A stretch of DNA of 64,000 nucleotides. Source: Archangium lansingense. GTDB lineage: Bacteria > Myxococcota > Myxococcia > Myxococcales > Myxococcaceae. The notes below the pieces were generated by a model that was not told the DNA's origin, did no database searches, and saw only the letters and a list, made by a program, of their open reading frames with translations. The position numbers were made by a program, and so were the translations under genes. Shown here in pieces: positions 54,151 through 63,337 of this stretch (within the stretch, counting starts at the first letter, position 1; each line of letters begins with the position of its first letter). The DNA is taken from NCBI RefSeq assembly GCF_026626635.1, contig NZ_JAPNKA010000001.1, forward strand, positions 5,704,001-5,768,000. Reading direction: 5' to 3'.

Positions 54151-55299
54151 GTGAGGGTTTCCTGGAAGAGATGGTTGGCGGCGGCGGTCGTGGGGACCTC
54201 TCCGGCCGCGCTCGCGGGCACGGTCGTGGAGCCTCGGGCCCGGGTGACGCTCGAGGAGCGTTACGACGATGACTTCCGGCTCAATGACGCCGGCGCGACG
54301 GGCGGTCAGTTCATGACCAAGGTCACGCCGCGGGTCGGGCTGGACCTGAAGGATCCGACGCTGACGCTGGAGAGCTTCTACGCGGCGGATGTGCTGATGC
54401 GGCACGGCACCGGCCGGGTGACGTTGGATCACCGCGGCGGGTTGACGGTGCGCAAGCTGCTGTCGCGCCGCCTGCGGGTGGAGGTGTCCGGCGGCGTCTA
54501 TCGGGTGACGGACCCTGCCTCGCTGCCGCGTGAGAGCGTGGCGCGCTCGAACCAGCCTGTCCTCTACGGTCAGTCGCGGGTGTACGTGACGGGGCGGCTG
54601 AGCCGGACGGTGGACCTGGGCGTCGGCTATGCGTTCGAGGGCGTGAGGGTGTTGGAGGTGGGGCGGGAGCCGGGCTTCGTGCACAACCCGTTCGCGGAGC
54701 TCTGGCTGCGCACCACGCGCAGGCTGTCGCTGGGACTGGAGTACCGCTACCAGGGCTTCATCTTTGGCGACAGCTTCGAGCAGGCGCACGGTGTCTCCGG
54801 CGCGCTGCGCTACCGGCTGTCGCGGCAGACGACCCTGACGGCTCGCGGCGGTCCGGTGTCCTTCATGGGGCCGGAGGGGACCGGGGGCGTGGTTCCTCGG
54901 ATGCGGCTGGAGCTGCTGCACGAGGCGGGGCCCTTCGACATGGGCTTTGTGGCGGGGCATGACCTGGTGGGAGCGAGTGGCTTCACCAACGCGCTGTGGG
55001 CGGACTTCGCGGGCCTGGTGCTCAACCGGCACTTCAATGGCCGGGTGTCCGTCTACGGGGTGGCCAGCTTCTTCCGCAACGGACGCGCGCCAGGGGAGGG
55101 GGCCTTCACCTGGGATGAGAACGCGCGGGTGGCCCAGGGCTACGCGCTGGGCGCGGGGCTCGAGTTCAAGATCAACCGGTATCTATCGATGCAGACGACC
55201 GTGGATCGCATCGCCCAGGTGGGCGTCGACGAAGCGGCGGCTGGAGTGAATCTGGCCCGGAACGTGGCAGCGATCCGGCTGCACATGAAGGCTTGGTGA
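54151..55299 (+). CDS. exoB: Outer-membrane beta-barrel, ExoB-like
   Basis: 382 residues; GTG at 54151 after GGAGGG; an in-frame ATG at 54139 is possible. Signal RWLAAAVVGTSPAALA. The remainder alternates hydrophobic and polar residues with many aromatic strands, e.g. RVTLEERYDDDFRLND, LSLGLEYRYQGFIFGDSF and RVSVYGVASFFRNGR. This is the pattern of an outer-membrane beta-barrel. In Myxococcus exo and related loci such a protein (Wzp class) is the porin that short OPX proteins need. Assigned by order between exoA and exoC. Confidence 0.8.
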   Translation: MRVSWKRWLAAAVVGTSPAALAGTVVEPRARVTLEERYDDDFRLNDAGATGGQFMTKVTPRVGLDLKDPTLTLESFYAADVLMRHGTGRVTLDHRGGLTVRKLLSRRLRVEVSGGVYRVTDPASLPRESVARSNQPVLYGQSRVYVTGRLSRTVDLGVGYAFEGVRVLEVGREPGFVHNPFAELWLRTTRRLSLGLEYRYQGFIFGDSFEQAHGVSGALRYRLSRQTTLTARGGPVSFMGPEGTGGVVPRMRLELLHEAGPFDMGFVAGHDLVGASGFTNALWADFAGLVLNRHFNGRVSVYGVASFFRNGRAPGEGAFTWDENARVAQGYALGAGLEFKINRYLSMQTTVDRIAQVGVDEAAAGVNLARNVAAIRLHMKAW

Positions 55300-55326
55300 C
55301 ACGTGGAGCGAGGAGGAGGAGCGCAC

Positions 55327-56748
55327 ATGGAGCGTGGGATGACGGCAGACCAGGTGCTCAAGGCATTGTGGCGCCGGAAGGTGCTGGTCGGGGCCATCGT
55401 GCTGGGAGTTTTCGCGGTGGGAGCCGCCATCGTGTTGAGCCAGCCGAGCGTGTACGAGGCGACGGCGGTGGTGCGCGTGCAGCATCAGCGCCCCGGAGAG
55501 GAGATGGTGCAGCGCACCGTCAGTGAGCTGGTGGAGCAGCGGCTGCTCACCGTCCGCCAGGAGTTGATGGCGAGGCCGGTGCTGCAGAAGGCCATCGAGG
55601 AGATGAACCTCTATCCGGACATTGTCTCCGACAAGGGAATGGAGGCCGCCGTCAACCGCATGCGCAAGGACATCACCGTGCGCGTGGAGGGGGAGAGCGC
55701 CTTCGAGCTGACGTACGCGAACGGGGATCCGAACGTGGCGGCGCAGGTGGCCAACCGGCTGCCACAGCTCTTCGCCGAGCAGGCGCAGAAGTCGCGCCAG
55801 GAACAGGCGGCGCGCGCCACGAAGCTCTTCGAGGACGAGGTGGTCGCGCTCTCCAAGAGCGTCACCGACTGGGAGAAGAAGATCGCCCAGTTCAAGGTGG
55901 ACCACCAGGGCGAGCTGCCCGAGCAGCTGGAGATGAACATGCGCGGGCTGGAGCGCGTGGGCGCGCTGCTGCAGACGAAGTCCGAGGAGCTGCGCGTGGC
56001 CGAGGCCCGGCGCTCCGATCTGGCGCGGGCCCGCAACGCCGCGGACAGCGAGGCCGGCCGGTTGGAGACCGCCGAGCACTCCCTCACCCAGGGGCTGGTG
56101 GCCGCCCGCTCCACGTGGACGTCGGATCACCCCGAGGTGAAGCGCCTGGCCGCGGAGCTCAACACCATGCGTGAGCGCCGCAAGGACGCCGAGGGCCGCC
56201 AGTGGGCCGAGCGTCAGGAGCGCGCCCGCGTGGCCGACCTCATCACCACCATCCAGAAGGAGATCGAGTCGCTGCACCAGGAGGCCAAGAGCTATCAGGC
56301 GCGGCTGGATCGCACCCCGCAGTGGGCCCATGCGCTGGGCGTGCTGAACCGGGACTACGAGATTGCCCGCACCAAGTACCAGAGCGTGGTGTCCCGCCGG
56401 GTGGAGGCGGAGCTGGCCCAGGAGCTCGAGGCCAAGAGCGCGGAGAGCCTCTTCAGCGCCATCTCGCCGGCCGGTGTGCCGGTGGCCCCGGCGAAGCCGG
56501 ATCGGTTGAGCGGACTGCTCATCTGCTTCCTGCTCGCCCTGGGCGTGGGCGTGCTCACCGGCGTGGTGATGGAGATGCGCGACGACAGCATCCGCGACAC
56601 CCAGGAGCTGCGTGAGCGCCTGCCTCTCCCTGTGCTCGCGGTGGTCCCGAACATGCAGGGCAAGGCGGAGAAGCGGGTGCTGATGCCCGCCACGGGAGGC
56701 CGCAATGGAGTGGTGACGCCGTCTTCGTCGGACTCGCCACTCAACTAG
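55327..56748 (+). CDS. exoC: Wzz/Wzc-type chain-length regulator, ExoC-like
   Basis: 473 residues from the ATG at 55327 (GAGGAGGAGGAGC upstream). Inner-membrane helix at about 18-38 (VLVGAIVLGVFAVGAAIVL) followed by the Wzz domain (SQPSVYEATAVVRVQ). A long coiled coil (about 150-380) and GNVR-like end precede a second helix (about 415-435, SGLLICFLLALGVGVL) and a short cytoplasmic tail with DTQELRERLPLPVLAVVP. No kinase domain is fused: it is the separate transmembrane adaptor of the kinase encoded next. It controls polymer length in the inner membrane. Confidence 0.9.
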   Translation: MERGMTADQVLKALWRRKVLVGAIVLGVFAVGAAIVLSQPSVYEATAVVRVQHQRPGEEMVQRTVSELVEQRLLTVRQELMARPVLQKAIEEMNLYPDIVSDKGMEAAVNRMRKDITVRVEGESAFELTYANGDPNVAAQVANRLPQLFAEQAQKSRQEQAARATKLFEDEVVALSKSVTDWEKKIAQFKVDHQGELPEQLEMNMRGLERVGALLQTKSEELRVAEARRSDLARARNAADSEAGRLETAEHSLTQGLVAARSTWTSDHPEVKRLAAELNTMRERRKDAEGRQWAERQERARVADLITTIQKEIESLHQEAKSYQARLDRTPQWAHALGVLNRDYEIARTKYQSVVSRRVEAELAQELEAKSAESLFSAISPAGVPVAPAKPDRLSGLLICFLLALGVGVLTGVVMEMRDDSIRDTQELRERLPLPVLAVVPNMQGKAEKRVLMPATGGRNGVVTPSSSDSPLN

Positions 56749-56758
56749 GAGACTTCGG

Positions 56759-57526
56759 GTGAACAACGCGGAATCCGGGAGGAATGGAATGGAGCAGCAA
56801 ATGGAACGGGCGGGGAATTTCCTTCCCCGGGTGGATGACGCGGCGGGCTCGCCCAACGCGGTGGACAAGCGGGTGGTGTCGCTGACGGCACCGGCGTCGG
56901 GTGCGGCGGAGCAGTACCGCAGCCTCTACTACCGCCTGGAGCGGATGCGCGAGCTGCGTCCCCTCAAGATGGTGGGCATCACCTCGGCCATGCCCGGCGA
57001 GGGCAAGACGGTCACCACGGTGAACCTGGCCCTGGTGGCGGCCCGGGCGAACATGGACCGGCGCATCCTCCTCATCGACGCGGACCTGCGCCGCGGCCAG
57101 GTGGCGGACGTGCTCGGCATCAAGGGCAGGCCGGGCCTGGCGGAGCTGCTGAGCGGGGAGTGCGAGGTGAGGGACCTGGTGCGTCGCTTCCACGCCACGC
57201 GCATGGCCGTCATCACCGCGGGCGCCACGCCCGAGGAGCCCACCCAGGCCCTGGCCAGCGCGAAGATGAAGCAGTTCCTCAAGGTGGTGCGCGAGCATTT
57301 CGACGAGGTCTACGTGGACCTGCCGCCCACGCTGCCCTTCGCGGACTCGGCGATCCTGGGGCACCAGACGGACGGTCTGCTCATGGTGGTGCGCGCCAAC
57401 GTCACCCCGGCCCGGGCCGTCAACCAGGCCGTGGATCAGCTGGGTGGGGCGCCCATCCTGGGTTGCGTGTTGAACGGGGCGGAGATGAGCGACACCCCGT
57501 ACCTGAAGAACTACGTCCGGAAGTAG
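56759..57526 (+). CDS. exoD: Bacterial tyrosine kinase (BY-kinase), ExoD-like
   Basis: 255 residues; GTG at 56759 after AGGAG; ATG at 56789 is an alternative. CpsD/CapB type P-loop: Walker A TSAMPGEGKTVTTVNLA, Walker A' ILLIDADLRRGQ, Walker B VYVDLPPTLPF. AEQYRSLYYRLE is the typical upstream segment. The Tyr-rich C-terminal cluster is very short (DTPYLKNYVRK), with only two Tyr. It phosphorylates itself and works with ExoC. In Myxococcus the corresponding kinase is BtkA, needed for spore coat export. Confidence 0.9.
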   Translation: MNNAESGRNGMEQQMERAGNFLPRVDDAAGSPNAVDKRVVSLTAPASGAAEQYRSLYYRLERMRELRPLKMVGITSAMPGEGKTVTTVNLALVAARANMDRRILLIDADLRRGQVADVLGIKGRPGLAELLSGECEVRDLVRRFHATRMAVITAGATPEEPTQALASAKMKQFLKVVREHFDEVYVDLPPTLPFADSAILGHQTDGLLMVVRANVTPARAVNQAVDQLGGAPILGCVLNGAEMSDTPYLKNYVRK

Positions 57527-57624
57527 CGGGCGGACGAGGCCACCCGGCCGCGCGGGAGGAGGGGCGTGGCCGGGTGTCGTGAAGTGGCAAGGGAGGGACG
57601 GGCGAGGCGGTCGGAGGGAGATAC

Positions 57625-59007
57625 GTGCTTCGGGTTTTTCATCATTACTTTTCATCCAGGAAGCTGACGCTCTTCATCATCGAGGGCGCCGCCATTGCTC
57701 TGGCGTGTCTGCTGGGGGAGGTGGCTTGCGCCAGGGTGCTGGCGCCGGCGGACACCCATCTGCCGTGGGCCCAGACGATGCCGGGGTTGCTGCTGCTGGG
57801 GGCCACGTTCGTTCCCACGTTCCAGTTCTCGCTGTACCTGATGGATCTGTACGACCTGAGGGTGGCGGCGGAGGACCGGGGCCGAGGGTCTCGGCTCCTC
57901 AAGGCCGCGGGGGTGACGACGGCGGTCGTGGGGTTGTTGATGCTGGCGGTGCCGGCGGTGCTGCCGGTGCGGCTGCCACCAGGGGCGCTGCTGGGCGGGG
58001 CCGTGGGGGCCTTGGTGGGGACGCTGCTGGTGCGCTCTTCTCTGCGCGCGGTGGTGGGTGTCCCCAGCCGGGTGCTCATCGTGGGGGATGGTCTCAAGGC
58101 GCACGCGGTGGCCAACGCCATCGAGCAGGGCGGTGAGGACAGCTTCCAGGTGGTGGCGCTGGTGGACCCTCGCGTGCCGGTGGCTGGCCGCGAGGCCGAG
58201 CCGGTGGATGTGACGGCCGCGCGGCTCGGGGCCGAGTACGTGGTGCAGGCGGCGGATGACATGCGCGGGGCAAACTGGATGGAGGCGCTCCTGCGCTGCC
58301 GTCTGGCCGGGCGCCGGGTGTATGAGGCCGCTGGCTTCTGCGAGCGCGTGCTGCGCCGGATTCCGGTGGCGCACCTGCGCACCAGCGACTTTGTTTTCGC
58401 GGACGAGCTGACGGTGTCGCGTGGCCGGCGGTGGGCCAAGCGTGTCTTCGACATCCTCGTGGCTTCCGCGCTGCTCCTGTGCGCCGCGCCCTTCGTGCTG
58501 CTGGTGGCGGTGGCCATCAAGCTGGACTCGAAGGGGCCGCTCTTCTACCGGCAGGAGCGCGTGGGGCTCAACGGCACGACGTATTGGCTGTGGAAGTTCC
58601 GCAGCATGCGCACCGACGCGGAGAAGGACGGGGCGGTGTGGGCCCGGGCCAATGATGATCGCGTCACCCGGGTGGGCCGCTTCATCCGCAAGACGCGCAT
58701 CGACGAGATTCCCCAGGTGTTCAACGTGTTGATGGGGGACATGAGCTTCGTGGGGCCGCGGCCAGAGCGCCCCATCTTCGTCGAGCAGCTCAAGAAGGAG
58801 ATTCCCTTCTATGGACTGCGCGAGGCGGTGAAGCCCGGCCTCACCGGGTGGGCGCAGATCCGCTACCCCTACGGGGCCTCGGTGGAGGACGCGCGCAACA
58901 AGCTGGAGTTCGACCTGTACTACGTGAAGAACGGCTCCCTGTTCCTGGATATGGGCATCATCTTCCATACCGTGCGGCACGTCTTGCTGGCGCGGGGAGC
59001 GCGGTAG
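57625..59007 (+). CDS. exoE: Polyprenyl-phosphate sugar-1-phosphate transferase (initiating), ExoE-like
   Basis: 460 residues, GTG at 57625. Four or so membrane helices in the first 120 residues and a CoA-binding-like soluble part (VLIVGDGLKAHAVANAI). A fifth helix (about 283-305) starts the PHPT domain, with KRVFDILVASALLL, PLFYRQERVGLNG, WKFRSMRTDAE, TRVGRFIRKTRIDEIPQ and FVGPRPERP. This initiates polymer synthesis by linking the first sugar phosphate to undecaprenyl phosphate. WbaP/WcaJ family, related to the exosortase-associated EpsB group. Confidence 0.93.
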   Translation: MLRVFHHYFSSRKLTLFIIEGAAIALACLLGEVACARVLAPADTHLPWAQTMPGLLLLGATFVPTFQFSLYLMDLYDLRVAAEDRGRGSRLLKAAGVTTAVVGLLMLAVPAVLPVRLPPGALLGGAVGALVGTLLVRSSLRAVVGVPSRVLIVGDGLKAHAVANAIEQGGEDSFQVVALVDPRVPVAGREAEPVDVTAARLGAEYVVQAADDMRGANWMEALLRCRLAGRRVYEAAGFCERVLRRIPVAHLRTSDFVFADELTVSRGRRWAKRVFDILVASALLLCAAPFVLLVAVAIKLDSKGPLFYRQERVGLNGTTYWLWKFRSMRTDAEKDGAVWARANDDRVTRVGRFIRKTRIDEIPQVFNVLMGDMSFVGPRPERPIFVEQLKKEIPFYGLREAVKPGLTGWAQIRYPYGASVEDARNKLEFDLYYVKNGSLFLDMGIIFHTVRHVLLARGAR

Positions 59008-59097
59008 GGCAGTACGGGCCGGAGCGGCTCGGGTGGAGTGACATCGCCGGGGGCCCGGCGGTGGGTTGTAGAGGGTGGGCGTTGGAGGGGATGGGAC

Positions 59098-60180
59098 ATG
59101 CTCGAGTCGTCGGACTTGCCTCTCGACGAGGCCTGGGAGAGGGATGCGCGCAAGGGGCGCCGGACGGCCAACCGGAACGAGCTGATGCAGGCGCTCGACG
59201 TCCGGCCGACGCGGATCGTCGCCATGGGTGGCGGGACAGGGCTTCCCATGGTGCTGCGCGGTCTGGCTCGGCGCGCGGATCCGAAGCTGGGGGATCCAGG
59301 GCTGGACATCACCGCCGTGGTGGCGATGAGCGATGACGGAGGGAGCTCCGGCCGGCTGCGACGCACGCGCGGAACGTTGCCTCCCGGGGATGTGCGCAAC
59401 TGCCTGGTGGCCCTGGCGGGTGGCAAGGGCACCAGCCCCTTGAGCGAGGTGTTTCAGTACCGCTTCGCCGGGAAGCGAGGGCTGGCGGGCCACGCGGTGG
59501 GCAACCTGCTGATCGCCGCGTTCGCCGAGCTCAAGGGCGACTTCCTGGAGGCGGTGCGTGTCTCCGGAGAGTTGCTGGGGGTGAAGGGCCGGGTGCTGCC
59601 GAGCACCACCTCGCCGGTGCAGCTGGTGGCGCAGATGGAGGACTGCACCGAGGTGGTGGGCGAGCGCAACATCAGCCGTGCCCATGGCCGTATCCGCAAG
59701 GTGCTGCTCAGCCCGCGCTCGCCGCCTCCGGTGGATGGGCTGATCGAGGCCATCCGCACCGCGGACCTCATCGCCATCGGGCCGGGCTCGCTGTACTCGA
59801 GCGTGATGCCGAACCTGCTGGTGGACGGGGTGGCCCAGGCGCTGTGCGAGTCGCGGGCGCTGAAGGTGATGGTGGCCAACCTGATGACGCAGCCGGGGGA
59901 GACGGACGGCATGGACTGCTTGGACCACGTGCGCGCCGTCATCGACCACGTGGGCCCGGTGCTGGACGCGGTGCTGATCAACGGCGCCCAGCTGTCCGAG
60001 GAGGCCGCCCGGCGCTATGCCCTCAAGGGCCAGTTCCCCGTCCGGGTGGATCGTCGCGCCCTCATCAGCGCGGGCGTCGTACCGGTGGAGGCGGACCTCC
60101 TCAAGGAGAGCCCGCGCATCCGGCACGACAGCCGGAAGGTGGCGCGCTGCCTGCTGAAGATGGCGCGCACCGGGTTGTAG
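59098..60180 (+). CDS. exoF: YvcK/CofD-like protein, ExoF-like
   Basis: 360 residues from the ATG at 59098, preceded by GGAGGGGATGG. Nucleotide-binding motif RIVAMGGGTGLPMVLRGL, then AMSDDGGSSGRLRR, and PGDVRNCLVAL, followed by VMPNLLVDGVAQAL and VANLMTQPGETDGM. This is the YvcK (GlmR) group, which binds UDP-sugars and governs carbon flow to the envelope, related to CofD lactyl-transferase. In Myxococcus it occupies the exoF position. It ends 18 bp before the convergent monooxygenase. Confidence 0.88.
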   Translation: MLESSDLPLDEAWERDARKGRRTANRNELMQALDVRPTRIVAMGGGTGLPMVLRGLARRADPKLGDPGLDITAVVAMSDDGGSSGRLRRTRGTLPPGDVRNCLVALAGGKGTSPLSEVFQYRFAGKRGLAGHAVGNLLIAAFAELKGDFLEAVRVSGELLGVKGRVLPSTTSPVQLVAQMEDCTEVVGERNISRAHGRIRKVLLSPRSPPPVDGLIEAIRTADLIAIGPGSLYSSVMPNLLVDGVAQALCESRALKVMVANLMTQPGETDGMDCLDHVRAVIDHVGPVLDAVLINGAQLSEEAARRYALKGQFPVRVDRRALISAGVVPVEADLLKESPRIRHDSRKVARCLLKMARTGL

Positions 60181-60189
60181 CGAGGGGAA

Positions 60190-60207
60190 GCGGCCTGCTC
60201 AGGCCGC
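60190..60207. terminator. Hairpin between exoF and the convergent monooxygenase
   Basis: GCGGCCTG and CAGGCCGC around CT. It overlaps the stop codon of the minus-strand gene (60199-60201) and lies 10 bp after the exoF stop. No T tract is visible. Confidence 0.45.
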
Positions 60208-61614
60208 CTGTCCCTTGGCGGCGGCGGGAGCGAAGGGGGACTCCGGCTTGCGCTTCAGATCGGCGGCCGAGGGCCTGGAGGTGAGGACCTTCAGGATCAT
60301 TCGCGGGGAGAAGAGGGCCGCGGGCGATTCGAGCATGTGCATCACCCGCGAGAACGTGCGCAGCGCCTCCTCGTCGTAGCTCGCGAGGTGCTGGAAGCGG
60401 TCGCCGTACCAGTTCGTCAGGCCGAACGCGGGCGGACGCTTGCCCTCTACCTCGGGGAGGCGCAGGTCTCCGTTGGTCGCCATGCTCCAGGGCACCGTCA
60501 GCAACTGGCCCACCTGCTGGCGGTAGCGTTGGGACACACCGCCCAGGCCCTGGCGCAGGCACTCACCCAGCGTATGCGCCTGCAACGCGCCCGTGGTCAT
60601 GCCCTGGCCGTAGATGGGGTTGAAGGAGCAGAACGCATCCCCCGCGGGAGCGAGCCCTTCCGGGAAGCGCGCCATGCGATCGTAGTGGCGCCGCTGGTTG
60701 TGCGAGAAGCGGAAGACGTGGATGGGCCCGAGCGGCTCGGCCTTCTCGAGGACCTCGTGGATATGTGGCTGGATCAGGCCCCGAGTGAATTCGACGTAGC
60801 CGGCATCATCCATGGGCGGTTGCGTGCCCAGCCAGCCACCGAGTGAGACGAGCAGATGGCCATTCTCGATTCTCTCGATCACCGCCAGTCGCTTTTCTCT
60901 GGGGAACTCGGGCGCGATGCTCATCATCGTCCAGTCCGCGGTGAAGCCCGGCGGTGCCCGGAAGAGTCGGCTCGCGTAGACGACGTCGACGTGGATGTGC
61001 GTCTCCTCCACGCGGGGATAGCCCAGGGCCTCCAGCCACTGGGGCGTGCGCGAGCCTCGGCCGCTCGCGTCCACCACCAGCTCGCCCTCGAGCGTTTCCT
61101 CCTGTTCTCCACCTGGGGCACGCAGTTGGACGCCGGTAACGCGGGCCTTGTCCGCGCTCATCTGGAAGCCCGTCACCTCGCGGCCATCGAGGATGCGCAC
61201 GTTGGGTAGGGCCTGGAGGCGCTGGCGGATCACCCACTCCAGCAGCGGCCGGCTCTGCGCGTAGAAGATGAGGCCGCACTTGATGCGCGGGCGCCAGAGG
61301 CCCCCCATGAACCAGGCATGGTCCCCGGTCATGTCCATGAAGTGGGAGCCGGCAGCCTTCAAATCCTCCTGGAAGCCGGGGAAGACGTCGCACAGCACAT
61401 TCATGCCGCGCGTGAGCAGGCCGTGGACGTGTGACGTCTGGGGGACGCCCTTACGGGGCTGGGGACTGTCCTCGAAGCGGTCACGCTCCACCAGGGTGAC
61501 ACGCTCGAAGTGGCGAGACAGCACGCCCGCGGCGATCAGGCCGGTGGTGCTGCCTCCGTAGACGATGGCGTGCTTTCCGGCGGACGTGGCGGGCAGGGAT
61601 GTCGAAGTGCTCAT
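60199..61614 (-). CDS. FAD-dependent monooxygenase, copy 1
   Basis: 471 residues from the ATG at 61614. FAD Rossmann site AIVYGGSTTGLIAAGVLSRH (GGSxxG variant) with LVERDRFED. Second FAD motif in PAGDAFCSFNPIYGQGM. DASGRGSRTPQWLE is the middle DG-like block of PHBH/squalene-epoxidase-type flavoproteins. It pairs with the paralogue at 61696-63111, of the same length. It is on the opposite strand to the exo operon, between exoF and exoG. The substrate is unknown; a lipid, terpenoid or polyketide is possible. Confidence 0.85.
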   Translation of the reverse strand: MSTSTSLPATSAGKHAIVYGGSTTGLIAAGVLSRHFERVTLVERDRFEDSPQPRKGVPQTSHVHGLLTRGMNVLCDVFPGFQEDLKAAGSHFMDMTGDHAWFMGGLWRPRIKCGLIFYAQSRPLLEWVIRQRLQALPNVRILDGREVTGFQMSADKARVTGVQLRAPGGEQEETLEGELVVDASGRGSRTPQWLEALGYPRVEETHIHVDVVYASRLFRAPPGFTADWTMMSIAPEFPREKRLAVIERIENGHLLVSLGGWLGTQPPMDDAGYVEFTRGLIQPHIHEVLEKAEPLGPIHVFRFSHNQRRHYDRMARFPEGLAPAGDAFCSFNPIYGQGMTTGALQAHTLGECLRQGLGGVSQRYRQQVGQLLTVPWSMATNGDLRLPEVEGKRPPAFGLTNWYGDRFQHLASYDEEALRTFSRVMHMLESPAALFSPRMILKVLTSRPSAADLKRKPESPFAPAAAKGQAA

Positions 61615-61616
61615 GG

Positions 61617-61685
61617 GGACCTCGGTGCCGCGGATGAGGGCCTGAAGCGTAGGCGACAACTCGCCTCAACGTCGAACACCTGACT
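61617..61685 (-). repeat. Duplicated upstream region of the monooxygenase genes, copy 1
   Basis: Shares GGGACCTC, GCGGAT, GCGTAGGCGAC and GTCGAACACC with 63114-63180, in the same order and near-equal spacing. It shows that the promoter was duplicated with the gene. Confidence 0.7.
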
Positions 61686-61695
61686 GCTCGCTCGG

Positions 61696-63111
61696 TCAAG
61701 CCACCTGGGACTGGGGCTTCCTGGCGGCGAGCGGCTCCGGCGCGGGATGCTGGGGGGCGGTGTCGAGCCGGGCGGTGAGCACCTTGAACACCATCCGCGG
61801 AGAGAACAGCACCGCGGGTGATTCGAGCATGTGGACCACCCGGAAGAACGTCTGCCTTGCCTGCTCGTCATGGAGCGTGAGCCGCTGGAGGCGGTCGCCG
61901 TACCAGTTTGTCAGGCCGAACGCGGGCGGACGCTTGCCCTCCACCTCGGGGAAGCGGAGATCTCCGCTCGTTGCCATGGACCAGGGCACCTGGAGCAACT
62001 TGCCCACCCGCTGGCGGTAGCGCTGGGACACGCCGCCCAGGCCCTGGCGCAGGCACTCTCCGAGCGCCTCGGCCTGCATCGCGCCCACCGTCATGCCCTG
62101 GCCGTAGATGGGGTTGAAGGAGCAGGACGCATCCCCCACCACGGCCAGCCCTTCGGGGAAGCGGGGCATGCGCTCGTAGTGACGCCGCTGGTTGTGCGAG
62201 AAGCGGTAGTGGTGGATGGGCCCGAGCGGCTCGGCGTTCTTGATGGCTTCGTGGAGATGCGGCTGGGTCAGACCCCGGGCGAACTCGAGGAAGCCCGCGT
62301 CATCCTCCGTCGCGAGGCCTTGACCGAGCCAGCCTGCCAGTGTCACCAGCCAGCGGCCCCCCTCGATGAGTTGGAGCACGCCCAGCCTTCGCTGCTCGGG
62401 CAGCTTGGGTGAGAGGGCCATGCTCTCCCATCCTGGCTCGAAGCCCTCGGGCTTCTGGTAGAGGCGGGTGGCGTAGCGCACGTCGACGTGGATGCGTGTC
62501 TCCTCCACGCGGGGGTAGCCCAGGGCCTCCAGCCACTGGGGCGTGCGCGAGCCGCGGCCGCTGGCGTCCACCACCAGCTCGCCCTCGAGCGTCTCCTCCT
62601 GGCCTCCACCCGGGGCACGCAGGTGCACGCCGCTGACGCGGGCCCTGTCCGCGCTCGTCTGGAAGCCCGTCACCTCGCGGCCATCGAGGACACGCACGTT
62701 GGGCAGGCCCTGGACGCGCTGGCGGATCACCCACTCCAGCAGCGGCCGGCTCTGGATGCCGACGCCGAGCCCGCTGCGGATCCGCGGGTACCAGGCGCCG
62801 GCCGAGCACCATGCCTGGGACTCGGTCATGTCCAAGACTCTTCCTCCGGCGGCGAGCAGTTCCTCCTGGAGGCCGGGGAAGACGTTACCGAGGATGTTCA
62901 TGCCCCGCAGGTGCATGCCATGGAGCTGCGTCGACTGAGGGACGCCCTTGCGCGGCCGTGGCGCGTCGTCGGAATGGTCGCGCTCCACCAGGGTCACTCG
63001 CTCGAAGTGGTGGGACAGCACGCTCGCGGTGACCAGCCCGGAGATGCTGCCACCGCAGACGATGGCGTGTCGGCCGACGAGCGCAGCGGGAGGGAGGGGC
63101 GGAGTGCTCAT
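61696..63111 (-). CDS. FAD-dependent monooxygenase, copy 2
   Basis: 471 residues, paralogue of the gene at 60199. Motifs: AIVCGGSISGLVTASVLSHH, LVERDHSDDAPRP, DASGRGSRTPQWLEALGYP and VGDASCSFNPIYGQGM. Long identical blocks show a tandem duplication, and the upstream regions are also alike (see the duplicated promoter). The two proteins differ most in residues about 75-110 and 225-260, where substrate contacts may lie. Both genes are transcribed toward exoF. Confidence 0.85.
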   Translation of the reverse strand: MSTPPLPPAALVGRHAIVCGGSISGLVTASVLSHHFERVTLVERDHSDDAPRPRKGVPQSTQLHGMHLRGMNILGNVFPGLQEELLAAGGRVLDMTESQAWCSAGAWYPRIRSGLGVGIQSRPLLEWVIRQRVQGLPNVRVLDGREVTGFQTSADRARVSGVHLRAPGGGQEETLEGELVVDASGRGSRTPQWLEALGYPRVEETRIHVDVRYATRLYQKPEGFEPGWESMALSPKLPEQRRLGVLQLIEGGRWLVTLAGWLGQGLATEDDAGFLEFARGLTQPHLHEAIKNAEPLGPIHHYRFSHNQRRHYERMPRFPEGLAVVGDASCSFNPIYGQGMTVGAMQAEALGECLRQGLGGVSQRYRQRVGKLLQVPWSMATSGDLRFPEVEGKRPPAFGLTNWYGDRLQRLTLHDEQARQTFFRVVHMLESPAVLFSPRMVFKVLTARLDTAPQHPAPEPLAARKPQSQVA

Positions 63112-63113
63112 GG

Positions 63114-63180
63114 GACCTCAGTGTTGCGGATGGAGACCCGAGCGTAGGCGACGGCCCGGACGAACGTCGAACACCGGACA
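63114..63180 (-). repeat. Duplicated upstream region of the monooxygenase genes, copy 2
   Basis: Counterpart of 61617-61685. It also forms part of the 226-bp divergent region between the monooxygenase and the acyltransferase gene at 63338, which must contain the exoG promoter if exoG is no longer read from exoA. Confidence 0.7.
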
Positions 63181-63337
63181 GCTCGCCTGCCCGGACCACC
63201 CGCTCTCACCCTGCCTGCTCGTGTCCGGGAGCCCGAGGAAATGCCGCGTGTGGGTTGTGGGCAGGCGCGTCCGTTACCACCTTCCGGCGCACGCGGGCTC
63301 TGGGAGCCTCGCGCCGTCAGGAGCCGGACACATTCAC

